The notes beneath the pieces were generated by a model. It saw only the letters and a program-made list of their open reading frames with translations, ran no database searches and was not told where the DNA came from. The position numbers and the translations under genes were made by a program. Shown here piece after piece: positions 37,738-45,559 of a stretch of 64,000 nucleotides of DNA. Source of the stretch: Verrucomicrobiota bacterium (GTDB taxonomy: Bacteria > Verrucomicrobiota > Verrucomicrobiia > Limisphaerales > UBA1100); assembly GCA_028343615.1 (NCBI GenBank), contig JAOLZA010000001.1:1-64000 (forward strand), read 5' to 3'. Every line of letters starts with the position of its first letter. Position 1 is the stretch's first letter.

Positions 37738-38861
37738 ACTAAATCGCGCTCGGGCACGATGCCCCAGCGTTCGCTAACCTCCTTGTGCCCAGGCTGTAAG
37801 CTCCAGCGATCGGGCAACGGCTCGGGGCCGTCGAAATTCGGATTGGCGCCCTTCAAATCCATACAACCGGCATTGTTGCCAATGTCGGTAATGAAATCGC
37901 GCTCGTCGTCGGTAAGGGAAATTGCCGGCAACGCGGCAAGGTCATCGAGCTTGGTCTCGATGGATTTTGCATTCTCGCCAGCCTCTTGAATGAGTGTGGG
38001 GATGACGCTTTCCACCGCCGGATGTGCGAGATTCCAAAGGCACGCGAGTTGGAGCAGCGACACCTCGTGCGACTCGGCCACTTTGCGCATACGATCAATT
38101 TTCTCGCTGCCGCGTTCCACCCAGCCAGACGGCCGATACACGCGGTGGTCGCCCTCGGCAAAGACGTGCCCCGGCCGCACATCACCGTGAAACAACCCAC
38201 CGTGATCCACCACACGAGTGATGACTTTCACGCCATATTCTTCCGCCGCCGGCAACACCAACGCGCCCGGCCACGGCTCAAGCGGATTGAGAATCACCAT
38301 CGCCCAATCGATCGTGTCGGCGAATTTTTCCATGCACAAAAGCATATCCAACGTGAAACCATTGGCCGGCCCCGGCGCGATGCCTAGTCGCTCGGCAAGC
38401 CCAGCTTTTTTCAACGCAGCCATACCTTCCCAAACCGCTTCACTGGAGTAGCCGGTAACGTCGGGATTGTGCAGCAGCAGTAAATCAAAATGCTTCGTGC
38501 CGCAGCGTTCGAGTTCCTTTTCCGTGGCCATTCGGAGGTAATCGGCATAATCGTCCGCCGTGCGCAGATTGGCATCGGTGAATCGCGGGAAGCCACGCGA
38601 GCCTACGCGCTCGCCGTTGTAAAAATCGTGCCCCACCGCGCCCACGAGGCAATAGCTATCGCGCGGTTTGCCAGCGAGCCCGCGCGCGAGAATTTCGTCC
38701 GACGCGCCTTGGCCGTATACGTCAGCCGTCATGAAGGTGCGTGCGCCCTTTTCGTATGCGCGATCGATGAGCGCGAGAAAGCGATCTTCATCGAGCTTCT
38801 CGCCGAAGTGCATATAGCGGCCACCGCTCCAAGTTCCAAACGCTGTACGTGTCAAATCCAC
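37725..38861 (-). CDS. Aldo/keto reductase family oxidoreductase
   Basis: A 378-residue NAD(P)H-dependent (alpha/beta)8 aldo/keto reductase. The GTG at 38861 is chosen because the frame before it has no family features: from there it reads MDLTRTAFGTWSGGRYMHFG. Conserved pieces are FMTADVYGQGASDEILARGL (catalytic Asp/Tyr), FDLLLLHNPD (Lys region), and the SLLQLACLWNLAHPAVESVIP C-terminal NADPH-binding part. Such enzymes reduce sugar aldehydes or ketones. It leads the operon with two lipoproteins and a molybdopterin oxidoreductase. The divergent hexapeptide gene starts about 106 bases away. Confidence 0.85.
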   Translation of the reverse strand: MDLTRTAFGTWSGGRYMHFGEKLDEDRFLALIDRAYEKGARTFMTADVYGQGASDEILARGLAGKPRDSYCLVGAVGHDFYNGERVGSRGFPRFTDANLRTADDYADYLRMATEKELERCGTKHFDLLLLHNPDVTGYSSEAVWEGMAALKKAGLAERLGIAPGPANGFTLDMLLCMEKFADTIDWAMVILNPLEPWPGALVLPAAEEYGVKVITRVVDHGGLFHGDVRPGHVFAEGDHRVYRPSGWVERGSEKIDRMRKVAESHEVSLLQLACLWNLAHPAVESVIPTLIQEAGENAKSIETKLDDLAALPAISLTDDERDFITDIGNNAGCMDLKGANPNFDGPEPLPDRWSLQPGHKEVSERWGIVPERDLVCTM

Positions 38862-38966
38862 AGTGCGTAAGCATACCAAAAAATGGCCGTTTTTCAATGC
38901 TGCAGTTTGGTCGCCTGTGAATGGAAAAACATTTCCGCCGGGTCGCCCTTCTTTTAAGGTGCCCAA

Positions 38967-39653
38967 ATGTTCACTGTGGCGGACCTATTCGACCTCAGCC
39001 AAACCGAGCACGCCGCCCTCCTCGAAGGCGACTCCCCGGCGTGGGAAGCATTGCCGCGCATCAGCGATTACCTTGCAGCCAACTTGCTGCCGGCCAATCA
39101 CGCCAGTGTTTCGCCCAAAGCGGAGATTGGCGAAAATGTGTTTCTCGGCGAGGGCACCATGGTGGAACCGGGCACGTTCATTGAAGGCCCGGCTATCATC
39201 GGCGCGAATTCCCGAATCCGCCACGGCGCATATATACGCCCCAATGTCATTATCGGCGACAACTGTGTAATCGGCAACTCGTGCGAACTAAAAAACGTAC
39301 TGCTGTTCAACGACTGCCAAGTGCCGCATTTTAATTATGTGGGCGATTCCATTCTAGGCCATCACGCGCATCTTGGCGCGGGTGTGGTGCTCTCCAATTT
39401 CAAATCTCTTGCCGGCAATGTGACCGTGCAGCTCGACAACGAAAAAATCGACACGGGCCTTCGCAAATTCGGCGCGCTCATTGGCGATCACGCGGAGCTG
39501 GGCTGCAATAGCGTGCTCAACCCCGGAAGTATCATAGGCCGCCGCAGCGTGGTGTACCCGAATGCAAACTGGCGCGGTGTACTTGCGGCGGATCGCATTG
39601 CAAAACATCGCGGTGAGATGGAAATTGTGGAGAGAACTTTCAAGGATCAATGA
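38967..39653 (+). CDS. Left-handed beta-helix (hexapeptide repeat) protein, GlmU-like
   Basis: A 228-residue protein with many hexapeptide repeats (imperfect [LIV]-G-x-x units such as VFLGEGTMVEPGTFIEG, AIIGANSRIRHG, VIGDNCVIGN). The best comparison is the acetyltransferase end of GlmU-like UDP-GlcNAc pyrophosphorylases: FNYVGDSILGHHAHLGAGVVLSN matches their coenzyme region. There is no nucleotidyltransferase domain. Probably transfers an acyl group to a nucleotide sugar. Its stop overlaps the DinG-type helicase start as ATGA. Confidence 0.8.
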   Translation: MFTVADLFDLSQTEHAALLEGDSPAWEALPRISDYLAANLLPANHASVSPKAEIGENVFLGEGTMVEPGTFIEGPAIIGANSRIRHGAYIRPNVIIGDNCVIGNSCELKNVLLFNDCQVPHFNYVGDSILGHHAHLGAGVVLSNFKSLAGNVTVQLDNEKIDTGLRKFGALIGDHAELGCNSVLNPGSIIGRRSVVYPNANWRGVLAADRIAKHRGEMEIVERTFKDQ

Positions 39654-41764
39654 TCCTCACCTCCGACCATCAACCCGCCGAATCATCCAGCCTTGAAACG
39701 CAGGTGGCGGAAATCTTCGGCCCCGACGGGCTATTATCTAAATCCAAAAACTTTGAATACCGGCCCCAACAACAAGCAATGGCGACAGGCGTAGCGCGGG
39801 CTTTAGAGGCGGGGAAAAATTGCGTGGTCGAAGCGGGAACGGGCGTGGGGAAAAGTCTCGCCTATTTAATTCCAGCCATATTGCACGGTCAAGCGAGCGT
39901 GAAGAAGGCAATCATTTCCACTCACACCATCAATTTGCAGGAGCAGTTGGCGGAAAAAGACCTGCCAATGTTGCAGCGGATTTTACCGGTGGAGTTTAGT
40001 TACACAATGTTAAAAGGGCGTGGCAATTACCTTTGCACCCGACGGCTCCATCGCGCGCTACAGCGAGCGGATGGGCTGTTCACTTCGCCGGAAAAAGCAG
40101 AACTCAAGCGCGTGGCGGAATGGGCGGCGGAAACGGAGGACGGCAGCTTGTCCGGCCTTGATGTCGAGCCAGACCCCAAAGTGTGGGAGGCTATTTGCTC
40201 TGAACGCGGCCTGTGCTCGCCAAAGTTTTGTGGACGCGGCAGCGAGAATGCATCACTACACGGCGAATGTTTTTTCCAAAAAGCCCGACGCCGTTTTCTC
40301 GGTGCCGATGTGTTGGTGCTCAATCACTCCCTCTTTTTTGCGAACCTGGCGATGACGCTCGACAACGAAGCTGCGAACGACGATGAGGATGACGACGAAG
40401 GCGTGGGCGACGGGCTGTTGTTCAAAAATGATTTTGTGATTTTTGATGAAGCGCAGCATCTCGAACGCGTGGCGTCACGTCACATTGGGCTAAGCGTTTC
40501 GAGCGGACAAATTCGGTTCAATCTCCAGCGCCTGTGGAATCCGCGCACGGAGAAAGGCATCTTGTCGTTGCTGCGTAAGGGCGACGTGGTGAAGGGCGTA
40601 GCAGAAACTCTCGGTGAGGCGGATAAACTTTTCGATGAGGTGGAAACCGCCTGTAACGCCACGCACGACAAATCAGCGCGCCGTCAGCGTGACTGGAATG
40701 AACTGCGCGTGCGCGAGGCGGATTTTGTGGAGGACACGGTGTCGCGTCCGCTGCAAAACCTGCGCGAGGCGCTCGGTCATCTCATCGAGGCCACCGAGGG
40801 TGATGAGGAAACTACCGCCGAACTCATCGAATGCAACCGGCGCATCGCCGAGATTCGTGAGGCGGTTTCCGTGTTCATCGCGCAATCGGCCGAGCATCAT
40901 GTTTACTGGGTGGAGCGCTCCGGCCGACAACAACAAAATCTCACGCTCAACGCCGCGCCCATTGACACCGCCGCGTTTCTGCGTCGCCGCGTGTTTGGCA
41001 GCGGTTCGCCCGTCATCTGCACCAGCGCCACTTTGGCAGTGGAGGATCCGGAACGCTGCGAACTGCCGCCCGAACAAAGGGCGATGTGCCCTGGCTTGGA
41101 ATATTTTATCAGTCATGTCGGCGCGGAAACTTCCCGCCGTGCACAGCTCGGTTCGCCTTTTGATTATCAAACCCAAGTGAAATTGTACGTGGCCGGAAAA
41201 ATGCCCGACCCGCGAGCGGATGAATACGGCGAGGCACTTGTGCAATGGATCGGCCATTTCATTCGAATGACGCATGGCAAAGCATTTGTGCTCTTCACCA
41301 ATGGCAAGCTGATGCGCGAGGTGGCGGAGGAAATGGAGCCGCTCTTCGCCGAGCTCGGCATCCGCGCGTTCGTCCAAGGCACCGGCACACCGCGCGCCAC
41401 GATACTTGAGCAATTCAAGAACGATACGGACTCGGTGCTATTCGGGCTGGATAGCTTTTGGCAAGGCGTTGATGTACCAGGCGAATCGCTGAGCAACGTC
41501 ATCCTCACGCGACTGCCCTTCGCCGTGCCGGACCACCCCCTTATTGAAGCACGGGTGGAGGCAATTGAGGCGCGCGGCGGCAATGCGTTTATGGAATTTA
41601 ATTTGCCAGAGGCGATTTTGAAATTCCGCCAGGGAGTAGGCCGACTCATCCGCACCCAGGATGACAGCGGCATTATCGCCGTGCTCGACAACCGCGTGCT
41701 TACCAAGCGTTACGGCCAGAAATTCATCGATGCCCTGCCAAGGATGGAGTTGGAAATCGTATGA
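39650..41764 (+). CDS. dinG: DinG/Rad3-type ATP-dependent DNA helicase
   Basis: A 704-residue superfamily 2 helicase (XPD/DinG branch), 5'-3' DNA unwinding. Motif I is EAGTGVGKS near residue 60, motif Ia STHTINLQEQL, motif II DEAQH, the late motif QGVDVPG and motif VI GVGRLIRTQ. Cysteines that could hold a 4Fe-4S cluster lie between motifs I and II (NYLCTRR, ICSERGLC, KFCG, GECFF). The ATGA overlap with the hexapeptide gene argues for translational coupling. Such helicases act in repair of R-loops and replication conflicts. Symbol chosen by similarity to the family; YoaA would be equally fair. Confidence 0.9.
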   Translation: MILTSDHQPAESSSLETQVAEIFGPDGLLSKSKNFEYRPQQQAMATGVARALEAGKNCVVEAGTGVGKSLAYLIPAILHGQASVKKAIISTHTINLQEQLAEKDLPMLQRILPVEFSYTMLKGRGNYLCTRRLHRALQRADGLFTSPEKAELKRVAEWAAETEDGSLSGLDVEPDPKVWEAICSERGLCSPKFCGRGSENASLHGECFFQKARRRFLGADVLVLNHSLFFANLAMTLDNEAANDDEDDDEGVGDGLLFKNDFVIFDEAQHLERVASRHIGLSVSSGQIRFNLQRLWNPRTEKGILSLLRKGDVVKGVAETLGEADKLFDEVETACNATHDKSARRQRDWNELRVREADFVEDTVSRPLQNLREALGHLIEATEGDEETTAELIECNRRIAEIREAVSVFIAQSAEHHVYWVERSGRQQQNLTLNAAPIDTAAFLRRRVFGSGSPVICTSATLAVEDPERCELPPEQRAMCPGLEYFISHVGAETSRRAQLGSPFDYQTQVKLYVAGKMPDPRADEYGEALVQWIGHFIRMTHGKAFVLFTNGKLMREVAEEMEPLFAELGIRAFVQGTGTPRATILEQFKNDTDSVLFGLDSFWQGVDVPGESLSNVILTRLPFAVPDHPLIEARVEAIEARGGNAFMEFNLPEAILKFRQGVGRLIRTQDDSGIIAVLDNRVLTKRYGQKFIDALPRMELEIV

Positions 41765-41809
41765 TGCGCGCGAGCTTGCCTCCTGCTGTCAGCTTGTTAA
41801 GCTCTCCTC

Positions 41810-42214
41810 ATGTCCGACATTGCTGAATTTGTTCATTCTAACGCCTCCAAAGTGTCGCCCAAAATTTTGCATGGGATTCATCTGAAACTGCCGCAGTTGA
41901 AGCTGGAGTTTGCTGAGATTCACGCGCCGAAATATCCACACCTTGTCGATCAGCTTGAGCTGTTGGCCGATGTGATCGAAGATTACGCTGAGGGCGCGGA
42001 TGAGGAAATTCCATTTTTCGTGGTGGCTGAATCCTGTTTCGCCCTCGCCTATGCGCACAAACAAACACATCTCATCCCAGACCATGTGGCCGATGTGGGA
42101 TATGCCGACGAATCTGCTGTGGTACGTACTGTGTTTATCGAAAACGAAAAGGCCCTTAGCGAATACTGCAAACGCCACGGACTCGACTTCGCGGAAGCGA
42201 CCACCGACGCTTAG
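41810..42214 (+). CDS. DUF1232/YkvA-like protein
   Basis: A 134-residue protein. The core ALAYAHKQTHLIPDHVADVGYADESAVVR resembles the YkvA (DUF1232) pattern, in which a helix is followed by IPDxxPxxGYLDD. It has no signal peptide and no hydrophobic segment long enough for certain membrane insertion. The N-terminal half is helical (LVDQLELLADVIEDYAEGADEEIPFF). Function unknown. It lies 45 bases after the helicase gene. Confidence 0.6.
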   Translation: MSDIAEFVHSNASKVSPKILHGIHLKLPQLKLEFAEIHAPKYPHLVDQLELLADVIEDYAEGADEEIPFFVVAESCFALAYAHKQTHLIPDHVADVGYADESAVVRTVFIENEKALSEYCKRHGLDFAEATTDA

Positions 42215-42264
42215 GTTCTTTTCCCATTTACAAACGCACGGGGATTGTTAGCTTTGGGGCCCCC

Positions 42265-43236
42265 ATGAAACGCATCCCCGCTCTTTTACTCACGTTCGCC
42301 TTTGCAGCTGTTGCGATAGCCGAAGACCTCCGCATTGGCCTCATTGGGCTGGACACTTCACACGTCATTGCCTTCACCAAAATTATCAATGATCCCAAAG
42401 CCACCGGCCCGCTTGCGAATGCAAAAGTGGTCGCGGCTTTCAAGGGTGGTAGTCGCGACATCCCGTCCAGCGCGGATCGCATTAATAAATACACCAAAAC
42501 GCTCACGAACGAATACGGATTGAAGCTCTACCCCACCATCGCCGAGTTGTGCAAAAACGTGGACGCTATTATGCTTGAGAGTGTGGATGGCCGGCCCAAA
42601 GTACGCCAAGCCATCCCGGTGATTGACGCGGGCTTGCCGCTGTTCATCGACAAGCCAATGGCTGGTTCACTAGCGGACGTAATTTTCATTTTTGATTACG
42701 CGAAGAAAAAGAGCGTGCCCGTTTTTAGCTCGTCCTCTTTGCGCTACGGGAAAACAAACCAAGCCATTCGGCACGGATCCATCGGCGTCGTCACCCGTGC
42801 CGAGGTGCACAGCCCCTGCTCGCTGGAGGTGCATCACCCGGATTTATTTTGGTACGGCGTGCACGGCTGCGAATCGCTCTTCACCGTGATGGGCGCCGGC
42901 TGCCAAAGCGTCGTGCGACGTACCACCGCAGATGGAAAAATCGAAGTGGAAGGCACATGGAAAAGTGGCCCAACTAATCGAATTGGAATCTTCCGCGAAG
43001 GCAAAGGTTACGGAGGCAAAGCCAAAGGAACTAAAGGCCAAAGCGAGGCGGGCGGCTATGACGGCTATGCGCCGCTCGTAGTGGAAGCGGTAAAAATGTT
43101 CCAAACCGGCAAAGTGCCCGTGGGTGCCCAAGAGACCATCGAGATGTTCGCCTTCATGGCCGCCGCCGATGAAAGTAAACGCCGAGGGGGCAAGCCGGTG
43201 ACGATTCAGGAAATGATCGAGCAAGCGCGGCAGTGA
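42265..43236 (+). CDS. Secreted Gfo/Idh/MocA-family oxidoreductase
   Basis: A 323-residue NAD(P)-dependent sugar dehydrogenase-like protein with a signal peptide (MKRIPALLLTFAFAAVAIA). The Rossmann start LRIGLIGLDTSHVIAF and the catalytic-lysine segment FIDKPMAGS fit the family; the usual GxGxxG is altered to GLIGLDTS. Tat export is normal for secreted Gfo/Idh/MocA proteins, but the signal here lacks twin arginines and looks Sec-type, which is odd for a cofactor-binding fold. Perhaps it binds no cofactor. It stands alone, converging with trpG. Confidence 0.8.
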   Translation: MKRIPALLLTFAFAAVAIAEDLRIGLIGLDTSHVIAFTKIINDPKATGPLANAKVVAAFKGGSRDIPSSADRINKYTKTLTNEYGLKLYPTIAELCKNVDAIMLESVDGRPKVRQAIPVIDAGLPLFIDKPMAGSLADVIFIFDYAKKKSVPVFSSSSLRYGKTNQAIRHGSIGVVTRAEVHSPCSLEVHHPDLFWYGVHGCESLFTVMGAGCQSVVRRTTADGKIEVEGTWKSGPTNRIGIFREGKGYGGKAKGTKGQSEAGGYDGYAPLVVEAVKMFQTGKVPVGAQETIEMFAFMAAADESKRRGGKPVTIQEMIEQARQ

Positions 43237-43274
43237 GTTGCTAGGGTACGCCGCCCCCGCCCCTTCACCCCGAC

Positions 43275-43841
43275 CTACCCCAACTTCAAAAAATTCCGTA
43301 GCAACGTCCGGCCGTTCTCGGTGAGTATGCTTTCGGGGTGAAACTGCACGCCCCAAATCGGGTGTTCCTTATGGCGTAATCCCATCACCTCGCCAGCCTC
43401 GGTTTCGGCGGTGATTTCGAGGCAGTCCGGCACGGTGTCGCGCTTGACGACGAGTGAATGGTAGCGCGTGGCAACGAAGGGGCTGGGCATACCTGAGAAC
43501 AGAAATTTTTCGTCATGCGTAATGGGCGAGGTTTTACCATGCATGATTTGGTCGTTCACCACCACCTCAGCTCCGAAGGAATGCCCGATGCATTGGTGCC
43601 CGAGGCACACGCCCAGCAGCGGCGTGCGCGGGCCGAAAGTTTGGATAATGTCGTTGGATAACCCTGCCTCGCGCGGCGTGCACGGCCCGGGCGAAATCAG
43701 AATTCGCTCCGGTTTCAGCTCTTCTATTTGTTCCAGCGAGATTTCATCATTCCGATGCACCTCCATCGCCACGTCTTCCTCGCCCAAATATTGCACGAGG
43801 TTGAAAGTAAACGAATCATAGTTGTCAATGACGAGCAGCAT
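43275..43841 (-). CDS. trpG: Anthranilate/aminodeoxychorismate synthase glutamine amidotransferase
   Basis: A class I glutamine amidotransferase of 188 residues: [19 protein letters not shown] at the N-terminus, [10 protein letters not shown], the nucleophile elbow [16 protein letters not shown], and the catalytic His-Glu in GVQFHPES. It supplies ammonia for anthranilate (TrpE) or aminodeoxychorismate (PabB) synthesis; which one cannot be told from sequence alone, and in many bacteria one protein does both. The ATG at 43841 is the family start; an open frame extends to 44171 through the preceding gene. It is the last gene of greA-aroB-x-trpG. Confidence 0.9.
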   Translation of the reverse strand: MLLVIDNYDSFTFNLVQYLGEEDVAMEVHRNDEISLEQIEELKPERILISPGPCTPREAGLSNDIIQTFGPRTPLLGVCLGHQCIGHSFGAEVVVNDQIMHGKTSPITHDEKFLFSGMPSPFVATRYHSLVVKRDTVPDCLEITAETEAGEVMGLRHKEHPIWGVQFHPESILTENGRTLLRNFLKLG

Positions 43842-43845
43842 TGAT

Positions 43846-44448
43846 TTACTTTTTTGCCTTCCGCTTGGGCTTAGGCATTTTGAATAGCTCCAACTGCGGG
43901 GCGGCGAAGAGGTCGTAGTTTTTAAGGATGCGGATGATTTGGAGGAGGTCACTTTTTTGGTAGTTGCGGTTGACCTCAATGTGGTCGATGAGGTCCGAAA
44001 GCATCGTGCGAAAGGCGATGACAGCGTCAATTCCCTTGGCGCGGAGGACGTCGATGCTCTCTTGGCGGGCTTCGCCGGTGGCGGGGAGGGCGGGGACCAC
44101 GAGAATTTTTGTGAGTGGCCCGGGGCCGCCAAAGGCACTGGTGGCGCGAGCGAAAGTTTCGGGGCCTGCAAAGCGAAACATTTCTGGCGCGTGGGCGAGC
44201 ACGGCTTGGGTGAAGACCTCGGTGTGCCACGCTTTCACGACCACCACTGCGCGGGTGAGGTGCTTGAGATGGTCGGCGGATTCTAGCACGAAGGGGACTT
44301 CGCTTTCATCAGCGGGCCCGCCGGGACTATGCACGTAAAAATCAACTTCATCATCCTCGCGCTTGGGTGCGATATGCTTGCGCTGCTGCCGCACAAAGAA
44401 GCCGTGCAACTCGAAGAACTCGCGGACAATGGTTTCGCTAACGGCCAC
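43846..44448 (-). CDS. Conserved-looking protein of unknown function
   Basis: A 200-residue protein from the GTG at 44448 ([16 protein letters not shown]). I do not recognise the family. It has an alternating strand/helix pattern ([33 protein letters not shown]), a probably soluble fold, and a basic tail ([11 protein letters not shown]). The [10 protein letters not shown] and VLESADH segments carry acidic residues that might be nuclease-like, but the evidence is thin. It is separated by 4 bases from aroB and trpG on each side, so co-expression with aromatic biosynthesis is likely. Confidence 0.65.
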   Translation of the reverse strand: MAVSETIVREFFELHGFFVRQQRKHIAPKREDDEVDFYVHSPGGPADESEVPFVLESADHLKHLTRAVVVVKAWHTEVFTQAVLAHAPEMFRFAGPETFARATSAFGGPGPLTKILVVPALPATGEARQESIDVLRAKGIDAVIAFRTMLSDLIDHIEVNRNYQKSDLLQIIRILKNYDLFAAPQLELFKMPKPKRKAKK

Positions 44449-44452
44449 TGGT

Positions 44453-45553
44453 TTAGTTGAGGGATGAGGGATGAGGGTTGAGGGATTGGCGGATGGACGC
44501 CGGAGAAACTTTTTGGCCCGTGATGACTTGGCCGATTTTTTTGGCGAGAACGAAATTAATTTGGCCCGCGGTGACTTTTTTATCAAGTTGGATGGCGGTG
44601 AAAAGGCGCCGTGTTTGAGCCGGAGTTAGTTTTACTCGGGTAGGAAGTCCGGCGTTTTCAAAAAGAGTGGTGATACGAGCGGTGTCTTTTGCAGAGAGGC
44701 CGATTTGGGCTTGGGAAATTTTGGCGGCAGTAACTTGGCCGATGCTGATGGCTTCACCGTGGAGGTATTTTCCGTATTTGGAAATGGCTTCGAGGCCGTG
44801 GCCGAGGGTGTGGCCGAAGTTCAGTATGGCGCGCAAGCCGGTTTCTTTTTCATCTTGGCCAACGACTTCAGCTTTAATTTGGCAGCAGCACGCGATGACC
44901 GCCGTAAGGGTGGCGGGATGCTGCTTCAGAAGCTTGGGCAGTTCGCGCTCGAGGCGGGCGAAGAGTTTGGCATCGTAAATGATGCCGTATTTGATGACCT
45001 CCGCAAGACCGGCGCGAAACTCTCGCTCGGGCAAAGTGCGTAGCGTATCGAGGTCGCACAGGACGAGTTTGGGTTGATGAAATGCGCCGACAAGATTTTT
45101 GCCAGCGGGTAGATTCACCCCGACCTTGCCGCCCACAGAGCTATCGACCTGCGCGAGTAGCGTGGTGGGCACTTGCACGAAATCAATGCCGCGCAAGTAT
45201 GTGGCGGCTACGAATCCGGCCATGTCGCCGACGATGCCGCCACCGAGGGCAACGATGAACGAACCACGCTCGATGCGGTGTTTGGCAAGTTGATTGTAAC
45301 ACGCCTGTACGTTTTTGAGCGTCTTTGCCTGTTCCCCGGCGGGCTGGCCAATGAAGACGGGCGCAAAGCCGGCGGCCTTGAGCGAGGCGAGGGCAGGTTT
45401 GCTATAGTGGCGGGCGACGGTGGAATCAGATATGACCGCACAACGTTGTCCGAGCTTGAGGCGGGCGCAGTGTTTACCGAGGGCCGCGATCAACCCCGCC
45501 GCGATGTGAATCGGGTAAGATCGATTTGCCAGCGGTACCTTGACCGTGCGCAC
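44453..45553 (-). CDS. aroB: 3-dehydroquinate synthase
   Basis: AroB turns DAHP into 3-dehydroquinate, the second step of the shikimate pathway, using NAD and a divalent metal. At 366 residues it has normal length. Motifs include IVALGGGIVGDMAGFVAATYLRG (NAD loop), VPTTLLAQVDSSVGGKVGVN, EFRAGLAEVIKYG, and the metal-binding NFGHTLGHGLEA and LHGEAISIG. The start is GTG, 6 bases after greA. Its pathway partner aroQ is at 6936-7367. Confidence 0.95.
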   Translation of the reverse strand: MRTVKVPLANRSYPIHIAAGLIAALGKHCARLKLGQRCAVISDSTVARHYSKPALASLKAAGFAPVFIGQPAGEQAKTLKNVQACYNQLAKHRIERGSFIVALGGGIVGDMAGFVAATYLRGIDFVQVPTTLLAQVDSSVGGKVGVNLPAGKNLVGAFHQPKLVLCDLDTLRTLPEREFRAGLAEVIKYGIIYDAKLFARLERELPKLLKQHPATLTAVIACCCQIKAEVVGQDEKETGLRAILNFGHTLGHGLEAISKYGKYLHGEAISIGQVTAAKISQAQIGLSAKDTARITTLFENAGLPTRVKLTPAQTRRLFTAIQLDKKVTAGQINFVLAKKIGQVITGQKVSPASIRQSLNPHPSSLN

Positions 45554-45559
45554 GGCGGG

